Assembly: GCF_964204645.1 (NCBI RefSeq)
Contig: NC_134030.1
Location: 21,085,110-21,149,109, forward strand
DNA length: 64,000 nt
Direction of reading: 5' to 3'
DNA from: Tubulanus polymorphus
Taxonomy: Eukaryota; Nemertea; Palaeonemertea; Tubulaniformes; Tubulanidae
The notes below the pieces were generated by a model that was given only the letters and a program-made list of their open reading frames with translations, made no database searches and was not told the origin of the DNA. The position numbers were made by a program, and so were the translations under genes. This document shows, one piece after another, positions 18,642 through 30,529 of this stretch (within the stretch, counting starts at the first letter, position 1; the number at the start of each line of letters is the position of its first letter).

Positions 18642-20336
18642 GCATTAACTCATAGTATTTAGTTCCATAGTTCACGTGTGTGAAAATTCAACTCAAAACC
18701 GATTTAAAAAAAAACACTGGAAAATTGATTTATTTTGAGTCTTAGAAGTTACCTTTATCCGTGGATCGTGGAACTGGATCTCTTTTTTCTAAAGGTTTTT
18801 CTCGTAAAATTGAAATCAGGTTAATCGAAAGTTTTTCACAATTTTACGAACAGATGAAGATTGTTTTTTGCTAATGTTCAAAGAAAAAATATTTGTGCGA
18901 TCCAGTTCCATGGTAGTCGTCAGTTAATGAGTTTGACTCTATATATTTAAGATAATTTCAGACTTAGGGTTTGAAAAAATGATACCTTGTCTCTCCTAAT
19001 CAGCTGGGTCATTTTTGTAAACAGCGATAAAATCTGTAATCATTTCTATAACTGCCAGGTCTGTTATTGTCAGCTTTATCGTGATTTAAAAAAATTAATG
19101 TACAGGGTATATAGGCAGCCGGCCGGTTCAACCGTTAAGCTCAAGCAGAAATGAGAAACAAGGTATCAATCTTTTCGAACCCGGAGTCAAATTCGAACCA
19201 ATGGCATGGAACTGGATCCGCGCTTAGGCGAGTCGCAATTTCCATAATTTGGTTCAGAAGTGGATGCATTTTTTCAGCGGGGTAAAAAAAGTGCGGCTTG
19301 AATGGAAAAAGCGGTGTTTCTAGGGGGGGGATCTTTTTGGGGGTTACGATTTAATAGAGGTTACTGGCAATGCGTGTTTTTCTCGAATTCGTGCGCTTTC
19401 AAAAGTAAGTCTCTAGCCCTAGTCATTTGTAGAATGGTTTTGGTGGCTGCGTAAGTCGCAGGTCCTTCATGTTCTTAGATTGATTCTACAGAATTTGAGA
19501 ACTAAGTTGCGCGAGTTACCAGTCATTTGGTAGTTCTTATTTTCGGCTTAGAAAACTAAATAGTTTTTCTTGTTCTTCGACTTATTCTACAGAATATAAG
19601 TCGTAAGTCGTTCGTCGAAAGTCTTTTTTCCGCGGTTTTAAGAATTCCTCGGATAGAAATGCGGCGCCGGTTTCTAGAATGGAATATCGGATGACAATTT
19701 GAAATAATTCGAAGTCATCGCGGGGGCCCCGGCTGTTTTTCTCGCCGTTAAAAAGCGTGACTTCCCGATTTCGAAACAAGTCGTAAGTCAAACGACGACA
19801 TCCTTCGGAAAAAAAAGTAATCGCCGATTTTGGTCGGGTTTTGTTTTTCCTGACGATTAAACCAAATGATACGAGTACGTTTTAAAGTTTATGTTCTTAT
19901 TTTTTAAGAATAATTGAGTTTTGAAGGGGATGAGAAATGTCAGTCAAGTACACTTGAATTCTGCTGCAGGTCGTCGGTAGCGTCCTCGAAAAATGCGCAT
20001 CTGATGCAGATTTTTTGGCGGTCTCTTTTTAAATTTTGCCCCCAGTTAAAATATGGTTCAAGTGGCGTCTCCCTCTCCCCCTCTCTCCCTCTCTCTCTGC
20101 TTTTTAAAAATAAGTAATGATTTGTGACTGTTTTATTAAGAGGAGGGGGGGGGGTTAAATGTCAGTCTAAATCGTCTGGATGTTGGTACTTGTATTTAAT
20201 TTATTGCGTTTAAGCCGTGTTTTAATGAGTGTCTGTTGTGTTAACTGCACAGTCTCTCTCTCGCTCGTGATATAATTTTTGAGGGGCCTATTTTATTCTA
20301 AGCGACGATTTTGATGCACATTGCGCCTGGGAGGGG
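18642..20336. other. Unique stretch without recognised gene
   Basis: No convincing exon. It contains one short polypyrimidine run (about 20069-20100), a poly-G run near 20145, and an older repeat-like segment near 18960-19210 sharing phrases with 5460-5590 (aatcagctgggtca, ctgtacatt in inverse). Confidence 0.4.
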
Positions 20337-20525
20337 GTTAGCTATCTTAGATCCACTGCCTGCTGGCACTAGCTACTTAGTTCCACTGCCAGTCGGGGCT
20401 AGCTACCTTGGATCTGCCGACCGCTCGGGCTAGCTACCTTGGATTTGCTGACCGCTCGGGCTAGCGACCTTGGATGTGCTGACCACTTGGGCTAGTGACC
20501 TTGGGTGCGCCGACTGCCTTTGATC
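20337..20525. repeat. ~40-bp tandem repeats, gggctagctaccttgga
   Basis: About four to five diverged units reading ctcgggctagctaccttgga and tctgccgaccg. Confidence 0.8.
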
Positions 20526-20757
20526 AGCTTCCTTTACCCGGGCTATCTGCCTCATCCAGAAAACAGGATATCGCTTCCTATATCTTTCTCGCGCGCAGTT
20601 TTCTTCCGTTCCCTGCAGAGGTTTATCTCTCTATCGCGCGCATCGTAAGAAGTAAGTCTGGGAACTGGGTTTCCACACGCGACCTTGGACGAAACATTTT
20701 TGCTGCATGCGCGTATGAAAACATTTTCGCAATCGAGCAATATCTCAGTCACTTGTG

Positions 20758-20760
<3 letters not shown>

Positions 20761-20842
<82 letters not shown>
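20761..20842. repeat. (AT)41 microsatellite
   Basis: Uninterrupted AT dinucleotides; frames crossing it give alternating I-Y runs. Confidence 0.97.
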
Positions 20843-20845
<3 letters not shown>

Positions 20846-21214
20846 TGTGTAATAGGCTTATGATAAGTTTTTCTCGCATGCTCTACCACTCTCAAACGGC
20901 TTATCAGTCGGACCGATAGTAACTATGGCGATCTCATGCGTTCGCTTATCTGACTGGTGGAAATGATATAATGAGTTATGATTTTATCGCTGTTGCTATA
21001 TCCGATACAATGGTATTGTTTACGATGAGATTTATGAGTTATGCGGGCAGTGTTTGAAAAAGACGCGGAAGTTTTTTCTTTTTTCTCTCTCCCTCTCCCT
21101 CTTGCTCTCCAACTCGCGAGTGTGTTCGCTGCTAAAAGTCGTCGGGATTGAGTTCGGCAGCTTGAAAAATCAAGCTCATTTCCAAGTGATTGTTGTAGAT
21201 TCAGCTGTCTTAAC

Positions 21215-21390
21215 CCAGAACTGTGGAACTGGATCCGGAATTGTGGAACCGGATTTAGGACTGTGGAATTGAGTCCAGTTACTGAAACTTGATTCAGAAA
21301 TGCGGAATTGTGTCCTGTAACCAAACCTGGGCCCAGAACTGTTGGATTAAGTCCATAAACTGGAACAGGATTCAGTACTGTGGAATTAGA
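21215..21390. repeat. Degenerate 'aactgtggaactgg' repeats
   Basis: Six or more diverged copies of a ~24-bp unit, e.g. cagaactgtggaactggatc. Related to the ends of the small palindromic element at 30419-30529. Confidence 0.7.
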
Positions 21391-21391
21391 T

Positions 21392-21507
21392 CCAGGGGCC
21401 ATATGCACAGTTGTGACTTAAGTCCAAAAGTGGTCTTAGATCTTAAGACAAAGTTGGTCTTAGACTGGTCTTAAGTCTAAGCCATGACTATGCAACCGGC
21501 CCCAGGA
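21392..21507. mobile_element. Palindromic MITE, GGGGCCnnnTGCACAGT family, copy 1
   Basis: Ends ccaggggccatatgcacag and ctatgcaaccggccccagg are inverted and imperfect. The interior gtgacttaagtcc / gtcttaagtctaagccatg is also self-complementary. A second copy lies at 21608-21750 and a third at 39198-39336. Confidence 0.75.
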
Positions 21508-21607
21508 TGTAGGTCCAGAACGGTTTGATTGGGTCAGTAACCATGGAACTGAGACCACAACTGTTTTAGCAGGGTCAAGACCTGTGGAACTTGGTCCAGA
21601 ACTATGG

Positions 21608-21750
21608 ACCTGGGACCAGTTGCACAGCTGTGACTTAAGTCCAAAAGTAGCCGTAAATCTAAAGGTCTTAATTTCTTGATTGGCTTTAGAACTAAGTTGG
21701 TCTTAGACTGGTATTAAATCTAAGCTATGACTGTGCAACCGGCCCCTGGT
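21608..21750. mobile_element. Palindromic MITE, same family, copy 2
   Basis: Starts gggaccagttgcacagctg and ends actgtgcaaccggcccctgg, with the same gacttaagtcc interior. Confidence 0.75.
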
Positions 21751-21863
21751 GTCCAGAACTGTTGGATTGGGTCGGTAACCATGGACCTGAGTCCACAACT
21801 GAAACGATGGAACACGCTTAGTTATAAAACTTGGCCCTCCTCCGGAGATGTTGTTTTCTACTT

Positions 21864-21901
21864 CACGTGGAGCTGAGCTGAGCTGAGCTGAGCTCCACGT
21901 G
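21864..21901. repeat. Perfect hairpin with two CACGTG E-boxes
   Basis: Arms cacgtggagct and agctccacgtg flank a run of gagct pentamers. Both tips are CACGTG. Confidence 0.85.
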
Positions 21902-22204
21902 GTATCCGAGATCTAGTTATATTAGAAAAAAGTATATCTTCTTTCTCACACACACTCAGTTGACGGAGGCGTTCTAAAAACAACCGAATACTAATCCTCG
22001 AACGAACGGCAGTAAAACTGGCTGCTGGTTGTTGGTTTAGATTAACGAGCGTTAGTTTACTCAATGCTAATGAACTTCATTTTCTCGGCGCGAGGTTTTT
22101 GATTTCATGGACTCGAGGCGCGCGATGGCTATGTACGGTCGTCGGAATTCATTTATATCGATAAAAATCCTCTTGAGTTTAATATTTCAGCTTACTAATA
22201 ACGA

Positions 22205-22505
22205 GGTAATAGGGCTTGGATTAAAGTCCAATAGTGGTCTTGTATGGTCTTATAGACTGGTCTTCTTGAAGTTGTTAGATTGACTATAGAACCAAACTCG
22301 GCTTAGACTGGTCTTAGACTGGTAATCAGATTGGTTATAGAACCAAAATGAGCTAGACTGGTCTTAAGATGTTAGATCGGTTATAGAACCAAAATGAGCT
22401 TAGACCGGTCTTGAGTTGTCAGATTGGTTATAGAACTAAAATGAGCTTAGACTGGTCTCAAGTTGTTAGATTGGCTACAGGACTAGGATGGTCTAAGGCT
22501 GATGT
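22205..22505. repeat. Tandem array of the 47-bp 'gttagattggttatag' family
   Basis: Units gttagattggttatagaacc, aaaatgagcttagactgg, tcttaagtt. The unit matches the interior of the palindromic MITE at 39198-39336. Confidence 0.85.
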
Positions 22506-22999
22506 CACATCTAAACCATGACTGCCTTCAGTTTTGTAGACTTTTTAAACAGCACATGGATTTTGCTTCATTGTCTTCTACTCTCTCTCCCTCTCCCCCT
22601 TTCCCTCTCCCCCCTCTCCCCCTTTCCCTCTCCCCCTCTCCCCTCTCAGTTTGTAATGGTATATATTATGATATAATGATAGAGCCCCGTGGTGCTGTGC
22701 GTGGTAATTGATTAGGCGCTAATTATTTGAATCAATGTTTATTCAATAAAATATCATCGACGGAGCTCACACGCTGGTTGCAGGCTGCGGCATGCGTTTT
22801 GTGCCGGCTATAGATTTAATATCCCAGATGTTGTTTTCATTGTAGTGTATAACATAAGCGTAGGAATATCATCGCGATCTAGAGGAATCTTTTAATATCT
22901 CATCCCTGATTTTGCATCGCGCGGTTTTTTCCATTTTTGTCCGGTCCCATTTCGTCTGGAATATACTACAAGCCATTACAGGAGATACGTCTAAACTTG
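22506..22999. other. Unique stretch with TAAT words; no gene
   Basis: After a pyrimidine run (22580-22650) the sequence is non-repetitive, with ggtaattgattaggcgctaa and further homeodomain-type TAATT words. Possible regulatory DNA only. Confidence 0.3.
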
Positions 23000-23286
23000 T
23001 TAACCCTTTCAGTGCGTCTACACTGCAGTGCGGTGTATAAATCGGTGATAGATTTCGCTAGTACACCGCACTGCGGTGTATTGATGTCATTAGTAATTAG
23101 TAATTATCTCTCTTGAAAAATGGCAGCACCTGACGAACATAGTGAAATACTAGTAACTAATGATACACCGCGCCGAGGTGTAGACGCACTATAGTCGTAT
23201 TCCCGTTATTCAACACACTAGTAGGGAATTTTTCAAAATGTTCAAATTATCTCCGGCACTTAATTAGTCCGCACTGAAAGGGTTAA
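23000..23286. mobile_element. TTAACCCTTTCAGTGC MITE, complete copy
   Basis: Perfect 16-bp inverted ends: ttaaccctttcagtgc at 23000-23015 and gcactgaaagggttaa at 23271-23286. Internal words actgcagtgcggtgta and caccgcactgcggtgta form further short palindromes. It is the reference copy for those at 40, 263, 9990 and 58539. Confidence 0.9.
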
Positions 23287-23789
23287 AGGTGCCATCAACT
23301 AATTGCCGAAAACAATCGCATTTAGCTTCCACTGAAAAGTTGATCGAGTAAATTTTCCCTCCCAGCGATCAGGCAGGTGATTAGCTATTTACGAGACGTG
23401 AACTGATTTACTTTTTACTAAGTCCTATGAAATCATGGACTCGTCGAAACGTTTCAGAGTCCATTTCACCGGGATTGTTTCTAACGGGAGGGAGGGAGGG
23501 GCTGATGTTGAAATCAGATATTCAAGTACAGATAGCGACAGTTCATAGCAGTCCTTGAAGTTTTGAATTGGGAATGGATCTATTCACAGCCCTTGAGTAT
23601 CATGCAATGAGCTTTAAAATCTTCAAGTCTTTATCATAGTCCTTGAATGGTATCAGATCACTGATACTCTTGTAGTAGTTCATTGTTACAGCTCTTCAAA
23701 TCTACTGATTTTAAGAATGCCTGGAAAATGTAAATTTCAGCATTCCTGGCTTAAGCCTTACGATAATATATATAAGTCCTGTGTGGCCT
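23287..23789. other. Unique stretch, nothing recognised
   Basis: No frame, repeat family or inverted ends supported. Purine run ggagggagggagggg near 23495. Confidence 0.4.
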
Positions 23790-24265
23790 GTTCCTCAGTT
23801 GAGATTTAAGTCCAATAATGGTCTTAGATTCTAAGACTAGTCTTAAGTTGTTAGATTGGTCATAGAACCGAAATGAACTTAGACTGATCTTAAGTTGTTA
23901 GATTGTTTATTGAACCAAAATGAGCTTAGACTGGTCTTAAGTTGTTAGATCGGTTTATAGAACCAAAATGAGCTTAGACTGGTCTTAGTTATTAGATTGT
24001 TTATAGAACTAAGATGAGCTGAGACTGGTCTTAAGCTGTTAGATTGGTTATAGACCTAAGATGAACTTAGACTGGTCTTTAGATGTTAGATTGGCTATAG
24101 AACTAAGATGAACTTAGACTGGTCTTAAGTTGTTAGATTGGTTATAGAACCAAAATGACCTTAGACTGGTCTTAAGTTGTTAGATTGGTTATAGAACCGA
24201 AATGAACTTAGACTGATCTTAAGTTGGTAGATTAGTTACAGAACTAAAATTGTCTTGCCATGACC
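23790..24265. repeat. 47-bp 'gttagattggttatag' array, second site
   Basis: About nine to ten units; exact 47-bp spacing is seen between 24132 and 24179. It ends in the phrase ttgccatgaccgtgga, a MITE-terminus-like sequence. Confidence 0.88.
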
Positions 24266-25214
24266 GTGGAACGGAGCTCTGGAATCCGAGTCCAGAAAGT
24301 CATTGAAATTCAGTAAATGAGATCAAGGTCATGGACACTATTTAACCCTGCTGAATCTGGAGAATTTTTCTTCAGGTGGTGTCAGATTTCAAGGGGGGTA
24401 CACTATGCAATGCGATTTCGCGTAGCAGGTGCTTCAAATATGTATGAATAAGACCAGTTCTTGAAATCAACCTTACGAACAAGTTTCTACGCGGCACGTG
24501 ATAGAACCTGTTACTTACGTGTATAATAGTTCATGAAATCGGATCTTTTTCAATTGGAGGCGATTATTGACTTTTAAAAGTCGACGATATGAAAGTGTTG
24601 TTTCTTTTTTTTTTTTCGGCCGGTGTCATTCTCGGCGTTTGAATAGCCGCGTTCCGCTAAACGCCGTTGACAAAACACGTTTGTTACAACTTCGGAGCCA
24701 TCGTTTCTTTTTCGAGACAGGTTTTGATAGATTCGAATATGATTAATGCACAGTTTCTACTCACCCTTTGCGAAGAAATAAAAAATCGCGAGGTAAATAG
24801 ATTTCTAAAGATATTATCATTCGGGAGCTAACAGGTTGTACACAGTAACAGTAGGCTATTCACTAATATCTCTTAATAACTGGTTTTTTGTGCGCGTTTT
24901 TTTTTTTTTTTTGATAATAATCTAACTCGATTCTATTCATGAAGTCGCCGTTAGTGTGTGTTATAGAGCTCTCCAGTGAAAGGTTGTAAAAAGCGATTTA
25001 GCAAACGGAATTATTTTTATGAACTTAGCTCCTCGAAATTCTAATTCCCGTCGGAATCAAGAACGGCTTAGCTTAGCTTGGATATCCTGAGCCTAGCTTA
25101 AATCGACCGTGACTATATACAGGGCTCTGAATTCCAAAGAATTCCTGAAACTGACAGTTTTACTTCTATCGGAATTCTAACTTAAACCCGAGAGCCCTCC
25201 TTGATCAGAAGTGT
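24266..25214. other. Unique stretch without recognised gene
   Basis: Mostly single-copy, with T-runs at about 24605-24617 and 24898-24912. No exon supported. Confidence 0.4.
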
Positions 25215-25700
25215 CCAGTGACCGGTTCCATAGTCATGGCTTAGACTTAAGACCAGTCTAAGACCACTATTGTACTTAAGTCTCGACTATGGAACCAGCC
25301 CCTGAAGTCTAAATATTCTACTCTAATTCTTAAGACTGGTCTCAAGTTGTTAGATTGGTTATAGAACCAAAATGAACTTAGACTGATCTTAAGTTAATAG
25401 ATTAGTTAAAGAACTAAAATGAGCTTAGACTGGTCTTAAGTTGTTAGATTGGTTATAGAACCAAAATGAGCTTAGACTGGTCTTAAGTTGATAGATTGGT
25501 TAAAGAACTAAAATGAGCTTAGACTGGTCTTAAGTTGTTAGATTGGTTATAGAACCAAAATGAGCTTAGACTGGTCTTATGTCAGTTAAATGGTATTGGG
25601 TCTTAGCTTGTAAGATAATAGAACCAAAATAGGCATGGCTTTAGACTGGCTGTAAAAACGAAATTGAGCTTATTAAGACTGTTGTTAAATCTGAGACATG
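25215..25700. repeat. Palindromic MITE remnant plus 47-bp array, third site
   Basis: 25215-25305 is a small palindrome (ggttccatagtcatggctta ... gactatggaacc). From 25325 tandem 47-bp units follow, as at 23790. Confidence 0.85.
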
Positions 25701-26297
25701 ACTCGTGCAACTGTAGCCCATAAAGCTCCGATTCTAATCATGAAATCTAATATGTACGTACAGCATCGCGCGCGCGCGCGCGCAGATTAAGGCGCTTCAA
25801 TTATCTTAAACGTCTTAAGATAAATAATACATGATCCCCGTAGGGGGACTAGCGCGTAATAATATCGATAGGATCGTCATTCATTGGCGCGCGCGCAGCC
25901 CTCAGTCAAAGAGCTTTTAGAGAATTTAATATCGCATCTGCGCAATGACAATATCAACATTTCAACTAGCATCGATTTTACGCTCGTGTCGTGGCCTTCT
26001 TCAATACAAACCAAGAGTCGTCTTGAATATCATCTATTGAAATGTGTTTGCTCAATTGAGTTAAACAGAAGCCACGCGGCTGGCACGCAGGCTGGAGGTG
26101 ATAGTGCGACTGTAAATAACGCGCCCTCAGCTGTGTGTGACACATCAATTTCGTTCCCTAGGAATGCGCTAGATGTTGAATTCACACGTTGCTGACTTTC
26201 GCTGCTGTCGATGATTAGTACGAGGGTAGCTTATACAGTTATGTCATACGCCTGCGGTAGTTTATTATAAACCTGAAGTCTTTTTAATGTTGATAAA
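25701..26297. other. Unique GC-rich stretch, (CG)n run, unassigned frame
   Basis: Contains a pure CG run at 25767-25783. The frame 25884-26195 (+) lacks an ATG at its start and has no recognised homologue; I do not call it a gene. Confidence 0.3.
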
Positions 26298-27180
26298 ATG
26301 TCTGGTGTTTGTAGATCATTTTCAATTAAAAATGTCTCCAGTGAGGTTCAGAACACATATGAAGTGTTGACGATCAGTTTTTGAAAGTGTGCTGATAAAA
26401 TGTCTAATATCTGGTGTTTGTAGTTCATTTTCAATTAGAAATGTCTCAGGTGAAGCACTGGACACATGTGAAGTGTTGATGATCAGTTTTTGAAAGTTCA
26501 CTGAAAAGATGTCTGATACCACATGTTTGTAGTTCATTTTAAATTAGAAATGTCTCAGGTGAAGCACTGAACACATGTGAAGGGTGGACGATCAGTTTTT
26601 GAAAGTGCGCTGATAAAATGTCTAATGTCTGGTGTTTGTAGTTCATTTTCAATTAAAAATGTCTCAGGTGAAGCACTGAACACATGTGAAGTGTGGACGA
26701 TCAGTTTTTGAAAGTGTGCTGATAAAATGTCTAATATCTGGTGTTTGTAGTTCATTTTCAATTAGAAATGTCTCAGGTGAAGCACTGAACACATGTGAAG
26801 GGTGGACGATCAGTTTTTGAAAGTGCGCTGATAAAATGTCTAATGTCAGGTGTTTGTAGTTCATTTTCAATTAAAAATGTCTCAGGTGAAGCACTGAACA
26901 CATGTGAAGTGTGGATGATCAGTTTTTGAAAGTGTGCTGATAAAATGTCTAATGTCTGGTGTTTGTAGTTAATTTTCAATTAGAAATGTCTCAGGTGAAG
27001 CACTGAACACATGTGAAGTGTTGACGATCAGTTTTTGAAAGTGTGCTGATAAAATGTCTAATATCTGGTGTTTGTAGTTCATTTTCAATTAAAAATGTCT
27101 CAGGTGAAGCACTGAACACATGTGAAGTGTGGACGATCAGTTTTTGAAAGTGTTCTGATAAAATGTCTAACGTCTGGTGA
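26298..27180 (-). repeat. 109-bp satellite array 1 (minus orientation)
   Basis: About eight units of 109 bp containing tcaggtgaagcactgaacac and atgtgaagtgtggacgatca. Unit starts recur every 109 bp. 109 is not a multiple of 3, so the ~68-codon frames across two units are not genes. Other arrays are at 34340, 42768, 57825 and 63850. Confidence 0.95.
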
Positions 27181-27419
27181 ATATATCCAAAAAACTCTCG
27201 GTTCCCATAGTAGTAACGATTGATGTGAACCAGTGTCTGAACTTCTCACAATGAACTATTTATTCATTCAAACTGCTGTCATTTTTCAATTGATTTCATG
27301 TTTTGTCGCAATTGGGTTTGATCAATATTTAGCACTTTTTCATTTAAGGATTTATTGATTGTTTTGGGAGGGCGAGTACTGTCTGCCTGTGTTGTGTCTG
27401 TCTGTCTATCAGATACCTA

Positions 27420-28005
27420 GTCTTTCTGGGGTATATATCTTACTAATAAAGTCTTATAGCAGCCTTCTGGGGTATATATCTTACAGACCGAGTCTTATAG
27501 CAGCTTTCTGGGGTATATATCTTATTGACCCAGTCCTATTGCAGCTTTCTGGGGCATATATCCTACAGACCGAGTCTTATAGCAGCTTTCTGGGGTATAT
27601 ATCTTACAGACCGAGTCTTATAGCAGCTTTCTGGGGTATATATCTTATTGACCCAGTCCTATTGCAGCTTTCTGGGGTATATATCTTAATGACAGTCTTA
27701 CAGCAGCTTTCTGGGGTATATATCTTACTGACACAGTCTAATAGCAGCTTTCTGGGGTATATATCTTACTGACACAGTCTAATAGCAGCTTTCTGGGGTA
27801 TATATCTTACTGACCCAGTCTTATAGCAGCTTTCTGGGGTATAAATCCTACAGACCTAGTCTTACAGCAGCTTTCTGGGGTATATATCTTACAGACTGAG
27901 TCTTATAGCAGCTTTCTGGGGCATATATCTTACAGACCGAGTCTTACAGCAACTTTCTGGGGTATATATCTTACTGACCCAGTCTAATAGCAGCTTTCTA
28001 TTGTA
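27420..28005. repeat. 41-bp tandem array, tctggggtatatatcttac
   Basis: About 14 units with exact 41-bp spacing at the left (27425, 27466, 27507, 27548). The 137-codon frame over it repeats every 41 residues and is an artefact. Confidence 0.93.
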
Positions 28006-28149
28006 CATGTAATCTATTATGATGAATGGCGCTGTTGACAAAAGTATAATGTGATCGATTAAAAATGGCTCTGGATATCTCGGATGGTACCTCCTACACT
28101 ACGGTCTATGCGTTACTGATGCCTCAAAGCTTTTTGATTTCGCTCCAAT

Positions 28150-28465
28150 TTCTCCTTTTAGCAAGGCTCAGTTCCTTAGTAGAGTCTTACATTTAGAAGT
28201 GGTCTTAAATCTTAACACTGGTCTTAAGTTGTTATAGAAAAAAAGTGAACTTAGACTGGTGTTAAGTTGGTAGATTGGTTATGGAACCAAAATGAGCTAA
28301 GACTGGTCTTAAGTTATTAGATTGACTACAGAACCAAAATGAGCTTAGACTAATCGCGAGTAATATTGAGTTAATATATTGGTTTTAGAATCAGAACGAG
28401 CTTAGCCTGGTCTTAAGGTGTTAGCTTGGCTTTAGAACAAAGATGTCGTGAGAATGGTCTTAAGA
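28150..28465. repeat. 47-bp 'gttagattggttatag' array, fourth site
   Basis: Five to six diverged units with ttagactggtcttaagttg. Confidence 0.82.
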
Positions 28466-28525
28466 CAAGCAGGCCCGTGCAGTTCTAAACCCACTCAGTA
28501 TATGAAGCTGCTGTTTCTATCTAGC

Positions 28526-28703
<178 letters not shown>

Positions 28704-28799
28704 ATACATTGTGATTAACCTGCCACGTGCCGTGCGTGTTCAATAATGAGATTAAAATGTAAATTCCTCATTTATTGCGACGGAAATTAAACTGCGGAA

Positions 28800-29200
28800 G
28801 CCTGCCACGTGAGAGGGAGCGATGAGAGGCAGTGGGGAGAGAGGGAGGGAGGGAGGAGAGAGGGAGAGATAAGGAATGAGACAGAGGGAAATAGCTGAGA
28901 GGAAGAGATGAGGAGAGAAGAGACAGGAGCGGGACAGAGGGGAGAGAGAGAGTGAGAGATGAGGGAGATAAAAGACATGAGGGGTGAGACAGAGATGAGG
29001 GAGAGAAGAAAGAATAAATAGCCTATTTCTTTTTTGCCCGGCAGCAGGTATTATCTTTCTGCCCTTCTCTTGCCCTCTCCCTGTTCTCCTCCCCCTCTCC
29101 TCACTCTCCCCCTCTCCTCTCCTCACTCTCCCCTTTCTCTTCCTCTCCCCCTCTCCTCACTCTCCCCCTCTCCTCACTCTCCCCCTCTCTTCTCTCTGGT
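28800..29200. repeat. Purine-rich then pyrimidine-rich inverted tracts
   Basis: 28810-29010 is mostly gaggga-type purine; 29055-29200 is ctctcccc-type pyrimidine. The two could pair as a long imperfect hairpin. Confidence 0.75.
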
Positions 29201-29312
29201 GATCTCTCTTGAGGACGTCACCGACGAGTACGAAAGCCGTAAAGATATTAATCCGACGTCTTAGTCGCCTAGCAACCGGCCCTGTGAAATTGCCAAGTGA
29301 GCGTTTGAGAAT

Positions 29313-29315
<3 letters not shown>

Positions 29316-29360
<45 letters not shown>

Positions 29361-29364
29361 GCAG
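29316..29364. repeat. (CAG)n with CAA interruptions
   Basis: About 16 units of CAG with two CAA, 615 bp from the (CTG)58 tract and in opposite sense. No gene evident. Confidence 0.9.
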
Positions 29365-29504
29365 CTGCATTGTGTCGTACTAATATTGTCTGCAGCAATA
29401 CGTGTGTCCACTCAGGTGAATCGCATTATTACATCAACCAAGTAAAAACCAGTGATCAAAAAGAAAAACCAGTGCATCCTGTCTGTAAAACTGGTCGTCC
29501 ACTC

Positions 29505-29596
29505 TTCACATGTGTTCAGTGCTTCACCTGAGACATTTTAAATTGATAATGAACTATACTAACACCAGATATTAGATATTTTATCCGTACACTTTT
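29505..29596 (+). repeat. Single degenerate monomer of the 109-bp satellite
   Basis: cttcacatgtgttcagtgct, tcacctgagaca and accagatattagatatttta match the arrays. An isolated copy shows that the unit can exist alone. Confidence 0.8.
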
Positions 29597-29739
29597 GATG
29601 CATACTATGATAGTGGATGTCTTGTGGTTTCCAGGCTACAAATTGATTTATTCTGCCGGTAATTGAAAATCAATCTGCTGTAATTAATGTTTGATTCGTT
29701 GCACTGATTCAGACGGAATCCACGTTTTTTTTTGTATCG

Positions 29740-30120
29740 CCGTCTACCGATCATTTTTATTCTCTGTTCGTTAATCGGTCTCTCATTTCACTTTCACTGA
29801 CTCACTCAGCCCTCGCGAGGAGCTACGCGCGCCGTCCGGCCGTAGCTGCCGACCGCGAGGGGGTACAGGTTGTCATGGAAATGCAACGCAGAAGCTATTT
29901 GCCAATTTCCTGTCTCGATGATTGACGGCGAGGTGAACGGCAAAATAAACAACCGACTTAGTAGCAATCGGTGCCCGGATTTAACCGGGATTAATTAAAG
30001 CTCGGCCCGGATTTCGGAATAATCTACGGATTGATTTATAGTCGTTGTCGTCGTCGGTTACAGAGCTCGCTGATGATAGCTGCGTACGGGTTTTATAATA
30101 CGGTTAGCGCGCGATTCACT
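29740..30120. other. Unique GC-rich island, possible regulatory DNA
   Basis: Single-copy sequence with CpG, caccgcgag-like and gccaatttcc words and no frame. It stands out from flanking repeats; function unknown. Confidence 0.25.
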
Positions 30121-30264
30121 AAATCGTTATTCCGATTCCGTAAAAGTTCTTAAAGAAGGTTTTTCTTTGAAAATAGTGAAGTTCTAAGTATTTTTTTTTA
30201 TTTTAAGTAAATAAATTTTGAAATAATCCTCTTTCACATAGCTCTAACCCTATTTCTTAACCTT

Positions 30265-30336
30265 GCTCAGCTGGGATTTGAACTTGGGACCTTGTGCACG
30301 GCAGCCGCGCGCCTTAACCACTTAAGCCAATGAGCT
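30265..30336 (-). tRNA. tRNA-like sequence (pseudogene or SINE head), UGC at anticodon position
   Basis: Read on the minus strand it has a D-arm block tggcttaagtggttaagg (A-box type), a B-box-like aagttcaaatccc, and a short acceptor pairing gctca/tgagc. Total is 72 nt. T8, A14 and G18G19 are in place; position 33 is C instead of T, and one D-stem and one anticodon-stem pair are broken. Position 34-36 reads UGC (Ala). The mismatches favour a tRNA-derived SINE or pseudogene over a working tRNA. Confidence 0.5.
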
Positions 30337-30418
30337 GAAGTGATTTTCAGGGTTTAATAGTTTGCAATGACCATTAGTCAGGTATGGTGACTATTCGCTA
30401 ACCCGCTCGAACACTCTC

Positions 30419-30529
30419 TGGGTCCGGTTCCACAGTTGTGAGTTAGAGTTGACTCTGAGTTAAAATTAGTTCATTTTCGATTTTTTAACTTTAGAGTCAA
30501 ATTTAACTCAGAACTGTGGAACTGGATCC
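30419..30529. mobile_element. 111-bp palindromic element, GGATCCAGTTCCACAGTT family, copy 1
   Basis: Left gggtccggttccacagttgt and right aactgtggaactggatcc are inverted. The next blocks gagttgactctgagtta / actttagagtcaaattt are also inverted. The termini are the core of the 39-bp satellite. Confidence 0.8.

Noticed and set aside
27359-27772. 137-codon + frame
   Set aside because: The protein repeats every 41 residues, exactly the translation of three 41-bp units.
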